Shown piece by piece: positions 58,101 through 64,000 of a DNA stretch of 64,000 nt. A model generated the notes under the pieces. That model was given only the letters and a program-made list of their open reading frames with translations. It did not search any database and was not told where the DNA came from. A program made the translations under genes and the position numbers. Source of the stretch: Nematostella vectensis (lineage: Eukaryota > Cnidaria > Anthozoa > Actiniaria > Edwardsiidae); the NCBI RefSeq assembly GCF_932526225.1, contig NC_064041.1, positions 124,001 to 188,000 on the forward strand, read 5' to 3'. The first letter of the stretch is position 1. Every line of letters starts with the position of its first letter.

Positions 58101-61100
58101 GGTACCCGGGAGAGAAAATAGCCTGCTTTCCTTCGAGTCTGCATGTATTCAAGGGTACTTCATCGTTCAGAGGAACTTTAGGTTCTTCCTGGGAAAGAAA
58201 GATGGCACTGACCATTTCAGTAAGTTTAACAACAAGTTTAGTTTTCTTTATTTGATTTTTGACTACGTTTTGCTTTGTTTAGGGCTTGTTTCCCCTGTGT
58301 TTCCACTCTTTCTGACGAGACACAAAACCGAGGTGACGTCTCTAAACGCTTTAACTTACAATGTAAAGGGGACGTTAAAGAATGCTTTAGTGTATACTGT
58401 GCTATTCGTGTAAGAGTAGAAAATTGCTCCAGGTTTCACTGCCTAGCTAGCTTTCTGGGCCAAGAGGAGTAAGAGCCCCAAGTGGATGAGCCACGTTTCT
58501 GTAAACTGGTTTGGTTTTTATATTCCACGAAATATTTGTATTCTTTGCATTTCAGACAAAGAAGCAACATTTGTGTTCCATAAGATCGTAGCTTACCCGT
58601 TTTCACTGATGATCATGATGATACACCACGACCTCTGGTTCATTTGCGAATCCATGAAAGACCGCAAACACGGCGTCGAACTAATCTTAAGATACGCCAG
58701 TGAGAAGAAAGAATTCCAACAGCGCTGTGCGTTTACATTTCTACCAATCCCTAGCGAAAAAAGTCCGACTGCGAACTGCCGAAACGTCATAGATGTATCA
58801 ACGCCTTCTATACCTGGCCATTCGAAAAAGAACAAGGGTGCAGAGACAACTAATCGTAAGTATTCAATCTTCCTGCATCGCTTCCCGCATCGTTCTTTTA
58901 CCTTTATACCACTACACATCATCACACAAGTAAGGTTTGTGTGAAAGCACTATCACTGAAAATGGTACAGAAGTCCCTAAATACAGTTGAACAATGTGCA
59001 ATACCCTTATAATGCTTAATGTCCGAATACATCGAGGGACTCACGTTCCCAAAATATACAGACCATATCTAATACCTCTACTATATATATTTAGGCACTG
59101 CCTAAAAGCGGAGACCCAAAACTCGAATCGGGTATAAGGAAATTAGGTATCAATAAAAAGGTGAAACCTGAAATGCATATAAGGAATAAGATAATCTGCA
59201 CATTTATCTCTCTTACATTAGTTACTGGAAACAGTAGTCATATAAATAGAGGGGTTTACTGAGAAATTTATATTTTATGAATAGATTGAGATGTGGTAAT
59301 AAATTATATATAATATCTAGCCCGCTTATAAAAAAAAGAAATCTCAGTTGAAAAGCAGTTGCATAGGACAGTTTTAAACTTTGCTTTATGTGAGATGATG
59401 AGAGTATCTGTGGAACCTGACTATTTTTATAATTTAGTGCAGACCCATAGTGTGGTACACATGTCCCCTTTTAGTGCAGACCCATAGTGTGGTACACATG
59501 TTTTAGTGCAGACCCATAGTGTGGTCCACATGTTTTAGTGCAAACCCATAGTGTGGTCCACATGTTTTAGTGCAGACCCATAGTGTGGTCCACATGTTTT
59601 AGTGCAGACCCATAGTGTGGTCCACATGTTTTAGTGCAGACCCATAGTGTGGTACACATGTCCCCTTTTAGTGCAGACCCATAGTGTGGTACACATGTCC
59701 CCTTTTAGTGCAGACCCATAGTGTGGTCCACATGTCCCCTTTTCGGTACAAGGATGCAGCCAATGCTTTTAAACCCTGACTCTGTTGTGTCAAAACATCT
59801 GAAATAACAATTCAAATGAAAGCAAAAGATCCTGTTCAACACTAATAGACTAGAAATAAATACTCTGTTAGGACAGACTGCTCAAAATATATACGTTTTA
59901 GAGCAAAGAATGTAAATCATAATTTTCTTTTTGGTGGCATGGCCTATAGTAAATAAAGGTGGAGAACCCCAACCCCCCCCCCCCACCCCCACTTCAGGGT
60001 AACATCATAGCTATCGATTAAATGTAGTCTGATACCAAAATTGATTGAATTGTTTCTGCTGTTGACGTGTAGGTTGCTACAAAATTGAAAAATAAGCAGG
60101 CTAGATATAAAAAAATCAAAGCCTTCTATTACTAATTAGTTATGTAACAGCTGAAGACATCATTTTCCTATAATACACAGCACGCTGTTACACAAAATAA
60201 CTGATTTGAAAAAAAGTAATTAACAAACCAATTATCATCATATAACAGATATTACAATTATTATTACATAACATATATTAAAACAAATTGGGCATTAAAC
60301 CAACATAAATGTATAGTCTTCTAAATCCACTTTTTTAAATAAGTTCTTACAATAGTGTAAATCCTAGGGACTTTGTCTCAACCGATAATATGACTGCAAT
60401 TAGCGATAGAATGTAAAGTTATTAATGTGTGTCCTCTCCTTCTTCTCCTTCTTTACAGGCTTTGCTGTTTTTTTCTAAATAATACAAATATTATAAAATA
60501 GATTAGTAAACAAATTAGCAGCACTGTAAAATGTGAAGAACATTTTTCTGGAGAAGATTATATCTACACATATTTTCACAAATTAAATTTATTTACTGTG
60601 GGGGGACTTAAAAAACATATGAGAATGGTCAATAGCAAAATCAAATTTTAGATGATAGCACTAAGGGCGTGGTTAACAGCAAGTCTTACCCCTAAGAGAT
60701 ACAGTATCTGTTAGGGTGTAAAATTCTTACCAAATCTGAGATTTCATTGCTTAATATAATATATCATCTCATGTTAGAAATCAGCTACAAAAAATCAAAA
60801 CACCTTACAAAGTACAATCTAACGTCAGCTTCATGTGCAAAATAGATGTATTTTTTATATTTTTCTTACCTGTTGCTACACATTCTTGACTGGTTAAGTT
60901 GTTCTCTTCTCTAACTTGTGTGTTTCTACAGCTAAATCCTGTGAATAGGATGCAGCACAATACATAAGGAATAAAACAGTTAGATTTTTTTCTCATGAAT
61001 CAGTGTACTAAACTGTCTTAGTTATTTCTAATTGTAAGATTATAAATAGTCCTCTAAAATAATCTGGCTTTTTCATTTTAAAAAAGGCAATTAAAAAACT

Positions 61101-63187
61101 GAACACATATAAGTTAAGTACCATTTAAAGATCTACCCAAAAGATTGATTGGTTAAGAAAGTTATCCAAATTAACAGATAAAATAATTACTTTTAAGTAG
61201 AAAAAATGACCATGATGGGTGGGGTGTGCAAGGACAGCAATTTAAAGGACAGAGTAACAAGGACTTAAAGTATAAATCTTAAAGTATAAAGGTTAAAGTA
61301 TAAATTTTAAAGTATAAAGGTTTTTAAAAACCCGTGAAAGATTTAGCGTATTAACTTAACACTAGAGTACACTCTAATCTATTTGTTCTCTTTTGTTATG
61401 GCTTGATTAATACACTTTGACTGTTATAATTACTAATTATAATTACTCTTTGTTTCACGGGTTTATGAAAACCCCTCTGATCAAAATCACGACGCATATA
61501 TTTTTGTGCACATTTCAGCAAATGAATCTGTGGAAGGTAGGTATGGTATCAATTCGTCGTTTCTAGTTTTAGCGACTGTACTTTCCAACATAAACACAAA
61601 ATCCAACATTGCTAATCCTTAAGTAGAGTGGTTTTCAAAAACCCGTGAAATACTATTTAAATTATTTAGTACTAAAATACACTTGTAATGTCTTTGTTCT
61701 CTTTTGTTCTGGCTTGACTCTCACACTTTAACAATTACATTTAGTTGCAAGGGATTTTGAAAGTCCCTCTATCAAGTACCAAACTCACCTAAACTGTTTG
61801 TAGCGCTGGGAAGAGTGTCAATCTTTTTTATCCGTTTTCTCTCTTTGTCTTACATTCGCATCTCTCCTCTCCTCTTATGCCATACGTGCCGGCGTTCTGA
61901 CTGTTGTTGGCGAGTCCTTTCATCCGCATTTCTCCTCTCTTCTTCTGTCATACACAATCGGCGTTGGCGCTGTCTTTCAATCGCATCTCTCTTCTCCTCT
62001 TCTGTCATACGTGTCGGCGTTCTGACTGTTGTTGGCGTTGGAAACTTTATCGTATAGCTATACCACTTTTCTATGACTATGCGGCTCCGCAGGTGCTCCG
62101 CTAAAAATTTACCTTGTTTGGTATGAACCCTGACCGAGGTCCTCCAGCTTGAGACGAAAGGCATGAACCTCTGAGCTAAAAAAAAACAATTATGCAATAA
62201 TTTTGCGGTCCCGCGAAATATCGAGTCCTACCGAGTATCTATTTCCATCGGCTACAAAAAACAAGTATTTGATAAACATTTGATCAATCATCAATTATCG
62301 TTAATAAAGTATAAGACAACAGTTATGTAAACTTTAGATATTTCTTGCAAAGGAGCAGCTGATCGATATTCTTTAATCACATTTTTTACCACTCGTATTT
62401 CCCAAATATTTGAATTGTCTTTCCAGAAACGTGTGTCGCTATTAAGTTTATAAACAAAGAATTCATCACCTTCAAACTTATCACCGATGTCAATGACAAA
62501 GAGTACTTGGTATCAGAAGGAGTCTTCAAGCTGAGAGTGATCGTCAAACGCCCTGAGCTTCACCCACAGGTGTTATTTAAGGCGGAAGACCCGAAAGAAG
62601 AAAGACGGATTCTCCTAAATGGAGACAAGACGATTGCAGTGGTACCAAAACAACAATGTGATGACTATTTAAGCGTCGAAGTATCATCGAAGAAAGGTAT
62701 GTCGAGATATAAGGTATGCCGAGATATGAAAAAACGTGTAGCAAGACTCTCGTTGTTCTTGTTTTGTTTATCTGTGCGTCCCTAGAAGAGACAATCTGTG
62801 ATCTATTTGTTGTATTCAAGAAAATTTTATTACATTGGTAGCCCTCTGTACAAGCACTCGCTCGACATGAACATGATAACATGATAATAATAATGACAAT
62901 GATAATGATAATAATAATTAGCCGGTTAAAGAGCCGGAACAAAGGATAAGTGTACTTATTTTAAATTGATGTTTTACCTTTTAGAACTAGCGGAGTCACC
63001 GAAAGGTATGTTTCAGTTCCTTCAAAGTTTTAGTTAATTTTAGTTAATTTTTTAGCATTTCAACATTATATAAATTTTCCTGTTGTATTTTACTCAAAAG
63101 AAAAACCGAGTGTTCATTATCATTACCACTACCACCCTGCACAAGCGTCAAGCCCTTCACCAGCTCCGCCGCTTCCTCTGCAAAGTG
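49047..63187 (+). CDS. Secreted PA14-domain protein with silk-like blocks and AbfB-like beta-trefoil (multi-exon, 3' end beyond reach)
   Basis: Exons: 49047-49173, 54180-54398, 54482-54593, 55512-55693, 56174-56482, 56970-57470, 57950-58219, 58556-58855, 61519-61536, 62427-62696, 62985-63005, 63101-63187. All junctions keep frame; all are phase 1 except one phase 2 (54593/55512). They give 805 codons so far. Order: signal peptide; PA14 domain (about 49-205); Ala/Gly/Arg-rich (214-316) and Gly/Ser-rich (317-450) blocks; AbfB-like beta-trefoil (484-665); a further unknown beta-rich domain (680-769); a His/Tyr- and Pro-rich tail (HYHYHYHP). PA14 and AbfB are carbohydrate-binding folds in other proteins, so an extracellular matrix, mucus or capsule protein that binds glycans is a fair inference. 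An exon may hide in the 5-kb first intron. The last donor (gtacgt at 63188) shows that the gene continues. Confidence 0.8.
49560..50150. repeat. ~200-bp tandem repeat, about three copies
   Basis: The block tgagttcaaagcattctata, tttgtcgagaaaggg recurs at about 49676, 49877 and 50092, with cccgacagtt / tacgacagtt words before it. It lies in intron 1 of the PA14 gene. Further pieces in both orientations occur at 51380-51590. Confidence 0.8.
51175..51241 (+). ncRNA. tRNA-like sequence, probably the head of a tRNA-derived SINE
   Basis: An A-box-like TGGTCTAGCGG (51183-51193) and a perfect B box GGTTCGATTCC (51226-51236), as in RNA polymerase III promoters. tatcagg and cctgata at the ends could pair, but a full cloverleaf does not fit (67 nt, D and anticodon arms poor). 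A short interspersed element or tRNA relic is more likely than a working tRNA. Confidence 0.5.
51380..51590. repeat. Forward and inverted fragments of the ~200-bp intron repeat
   Basis: 51380-51440 matches the unit part gctttg..gtcggaattgaa in direct orientation; 51500-51590 (ccctttctcgacaaatat, tttgaactcacta) is inverted. Confidence 0.7.
52105..52526. mobile_element. MITE with TTA target duplication (PIF/Harbinger-like)
   Basis: It starts ggggccgtccacactaacac and ends gtgttagtgtggacgacccc, an inverted repeat with one mismatch. It is flanked on both sides by TTA (52102-52104, 52527-52529). A TTA (TWA) duplication with G-rich tips is usual for PIF/Harbinger. Internal partial copies of the tip (gtccacactaacacg at about 52170) show internal duplication. 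Confidence 0.85.
52905..53350. repeat. Three ~150-bp tandem units, each with a CACGTG box
   Basis: caaccaaact-type starts at 52960, 53109 and 53275. Each unit holds CACGTG (53012, 53163, 53318) followed by a GACGT(C/T) word. In the third they fuse to CACGTGACGTCA. These are E-box and CRE-like sites, so the array could act as an enhancer in intron 1, but no evidence beyond motifs exists. Confidence 0.75.
53363..53462. repeat. 21-bp tandem repeat (ggtggtggcgagttgaacatt)
   Basis: About four regular units followed by two shortened ones (ggtggcgagttgg). Located in intron 1. Confidence 0.9.
53973..54042. repeat. 34-bp tandem duplication
   Basis: gagtttagcttgccaaataa occurs twice, 34 bp apart, in intron 1 just before exon 2. 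Confidence 0.85.
54180..55693 (+). CDS. Exons 2-4: PA14 domain
   Basis: Three exons give one domain of about 155 residues: HGVYIEKWEGVDTYDIKTLL, WGENFGTRIRTYFVPQQSGS, HIFYI / SAANNQGQLFLSSDETAKHK / YDEQKSWPAQLTKGKFYYME and GDSLGVAVETPDG then PIPSQFLW. GTRIRTYFVPxxSGxHxFYI, the FLSxDE strand, the S-WPAQLxxGKxYYME block and the acidic/GD turn are the hallmarks of PA14. This is the kind found in secreted animal proteins and fungal adhesins. Confidence 0.88.
55077..55220 (-). mobile_element. Intronic MITE, copy A (inverted)
   Basis: Ends aaagagtggttttcaaaat and attttgaaaaccacttt form an inverted repeat. The reverse complement matches copies B and C (aatgtctttgttctctttt, gttctggctt). It is in the intron before exon 4. 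Confidence 0.85.
55975..56065. repeat. Pyrimidine-rich repeat (ttctactcctcc words)
   Basis: Four to five irregular copies of ttcttactcctcc. The stretch lies about 110 bp before exon 5 and could reinforce its acceptor. Confidence 0.7.
56174..56482 (+). CDS. Exon 5: Ala/Gly/Arg-rich block
   Basis: After AQFNSASQMNLMKV comes AARAGARAGANAGESAASRS, GARAGAAAGAAAGAEGGAKA and GAEAAAKAARR. A more complex helix-like end follows (MNKAINLALKAYSGPGEV). The alternating small residues resemble structural silk-like or elastic proteins. Confidence 0.8.
56970..57470 (+). CDS. Exon 6: Gly/Ser-rich block
   Basis: GTSPSGGSSSGTGASSAGGS opens a run with tripeptide-like repeats (GSGSTGNGNAGSGNAGNGGA), then GASASGSKSSSSSASSQSGS. 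It closes with a non-repetitive part, RRVPSEKPIFTAILPSGGTK. The repeat is purine-rich at DNA level (ggaaatg, ggaagtg words). Confidence 0.8.
57950..58855 (+). CDS. Exons 7-8: AbfB-like beta-trefoil
   Basis: Exon 7 ends with NSLLSFESACIQGYFIVQRN, FRFFLGKKDGTDHF and exon 8 begins NKEATFVFHKIV. The order F-ES-x-x-x-x-GYF-hRN-F and then (D/E)ATF corresponds to the repeat of the AbfB (arabinose-binding) beta-trefoil family. A second repeat may be HHDLWFICESMKDRKHGV ... CAFTFLPI. Cysteines and one NAT glycosylation motif fit an extracellular location. The family call rests on pattern memory. Confidence 0.65.
59432..59739. repeat. 32/37-bp tandem satellite, nine units
   Basis: The unit ttttagtgcagacccatagt, gtggtccacatg occurs in two lengths: with and without a final tcccc. 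The long form is at both ends and the short form in the middle. Variants differ at one base (gtacacatg or gtccacatg). Confidence 0.95.
61317..61478 (+). mobile_element. Intronic MITE, copy B
   Basis: ggtttttaaaaacccgtgaa ... tttcacgggtttatgaaaac, with the shared interior tttgttctcttttgtta and ggcttgatt. In the intron before the 18-nt exon. Confidence 0.8.
61519..61536 (+). CDS. Micro-exon of 18 nt
   Basis: It follows a good acceptor (gtgcacatttcag) and precedes gtaggt. Phase 1 in and phase 1 out, encoding PNESVE between exon 8 and exon 10. It can be skipped without a frame change, so alternative splicing is possible. Confidence 0.6.
61625..61770 (+). mobile_element. Intronic MITE, copy C
   Basis: agagtggttttcaaaaaccc ... 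gcaagggattttgaaagtcc, with the shared interior taatgtctttgttctctttt. In the intron before exon 10. Confidence 0.85.
62427..62696 (+). CDS. Exon 10: further extracellular domain
   Basis: ETCVAIKFINKEFITFKLIT, DVNDKEYLVSEGVFKLRVIV, KRPELHPQVLFKAEDPKEER and KTIAVVPKQQCDDYLSVEV. The alternating pattern suggests beta strands with two cysteines. At 270 nt it has the same length as exon 7 and could be another trefoil-like or Ig-like unit; I do not recognise it. Confidence 0.7.
62870..62922. repeat. (ATR)n microsatellite
   Basis: acatgataataataatgaca and similar trinucleotide-based repeats, in the intron before the 21-nt exon. Confidence 0.8.
62985..63005 (+). CDS. Micro-exon of 21 nt
   Basis: Acceptor ttttacctttag, donor gtatgt, phases 1 and 1; encodes ELAESPK. 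Like the 18-nt exon it is symmetric. Confidence 0.6.
63101..63187 (+). CDS. Exon 12: His/Tyr- and Pro-rich linker
   Basis: EKPSVHYHYHYHPAQASSPS then PAPPLPLQS, ending before gtacgt. The alternating His-Tyr run could bind metal or crosslink. Confidence 0.65.
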
Positions 63188-64000
63188 GTACGTATTTTGG
63201 GAGCAACTCATAATAATACCCCTCACCACAGGGTCTGGATGGGGTTGAAGGACTAACGACAAACGGCCTGAACCCGAATACAGAGAAAACATGAAGAAAC
63301 ATGAAAAAAACGACTTTTGACAAAAAATATTCGCCGACTACCGACTTTTTTTACTCTTTACTACCATCCACTAGACTCTGTTACCCGTATCGTCGCAAAA
63401 ATATAGTAAGATAGCGATAGTAAAATGTATGTGGGCAGCATGAATTTTATCCTCTTTGCAAAAATAGGCGGAGTTGAAGACATTTTGAAGTTTTAGACTT
63501 TTAGACATTTTAGACTTTTATACACTAATTTGTAGCACCTATTTTTATTAATATTTCGACCCAAATAATAATGAAAACGTTTCTCTGAACGGAGATGAAG
63601 ACGTCTTGCTTCTTCAAACAATCTTTAATCAGCAGTGGTGCCTTTTACACAAGAGTAGTTGAACCAGGTCGAAAACACAAGTGAGGATCTCAGCGATCGA
63701 GCTGTTTATATAGACATGTTACGGAATGTTCTAGAAGTAAACATTACATCGGTATTCCTAAAATACATCGATAACGCCTGAGGTAATTTACAAATATATT
63801 ATATGAATAATACATTATTCTATTCTGGAAATATCTAGATTATACTAAATCATGCTGAGTCATTATGAGTCACTGTTATTAGTCCGTATCATATGGTTCT
63901 GGAAAGTTAGCAAAGAGTTATTTTCCAACAAATAAGAATACAACGGGACTTATGTCACCTTGATCTCTATAGAGCGAGGTAGAGAATACAAAAGAATATA
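63188..64000. other. Intron sequence of the PA14 gene; no exon found
   Basis: AT-rich. The acceptor-like ttaatcag at 63631 would lead into a stop in phase 1. I see no further exon before the window ends. Confidence 0.5.

Larger units (their letters stand above)
58856..61518. other. 2.7-kb intron between exon 8 and the 18-nt exon
   Basis: It holds the 32/37-bp satellite at 59432-59739, a poly-C stretch near 59972-59984, several AT-rich zones, a short tandem series of aaagtataaa words at 61262-61320, and MITE copy B. I looked for phase-1 exons; gcctttgctg after 60458 (acceptor ttctttacag) meets a stop at once. Confidence 0.6.

Noticed and set aside
59432-59739. CRISPR-like repeat array
   Set aside because: There are no unique spacers; units are contiguous, and the sequence is eukaryotic.

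Overview
The window reads as nuclear DNA of an animal, most likely an anthozoan cnidarian (sea anemone or coral). The basis is AT-rich sequence, split genes with short exons and GT..AG introns whose phases I could check base by base, many short inverted-repeat elements, and several repetitive coding families whose style I associate with cnidarian genomes. The organism is an inference; no species marker gene is present.

Layout. 0-32 kb is a graveyard of mobile-type coding sequence. It holds an unrecognised decayed exon (208-1153), a decayed multi-exon gene (2635-5980), a broken HIRAN-domain gene (6838-7303, minus) facing a broken RecQ-type helicase gene (7537-10895, plus), a minus-strand multi-exon gene with ankyrin repeats and a transposase-like (DUF6589-like) core (11364-17901), a decayed tyrosine-recombinase (DIRS-like) retroelement between direct repeats (21296-26864), and a decayed transposase-like gene (28442-32075). 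32-35 kb and 42-53 kb are mostly non-coding: inverted-repeat elements, tandem arrays and dispersed repeats.

35325-42288 is a young, nearly intact Ty3/gypsy retrotransposon. Its 176-bp LTRs differ at one base. It has a primer binding site, gag with a zinc knuckle, a clear -1 frameshift signal, a protease reading frame that opens with a MYND-type zinc finger, an RT-RNase H-integrase frame, and a polypurine tract. One in-frame stop separates protease from RT. It sits at the junction of two diverged copies of a ~580-bp duplication.

49047-63187 holds the one gene that looks like an intact host gene. At least 12 plus-strand exons encode a secreted protein: signal peptide, PA14 domain, an Ala-rich and a Gly/Ser-rich silk-like block, an AbfB-like beta-trefoil region, a further unknown domain, and a His/Tyr- and Pro-rich tail. 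All splice phases agree, including two micro-exons of 18 and 21 nt. The gene continues past the last exon I can define. Its introns carry three copies of one short inverted-repeat element and several tandem arrays.

No rRNA, true tRNA, CRISPR array or bacterial-type operon is present.
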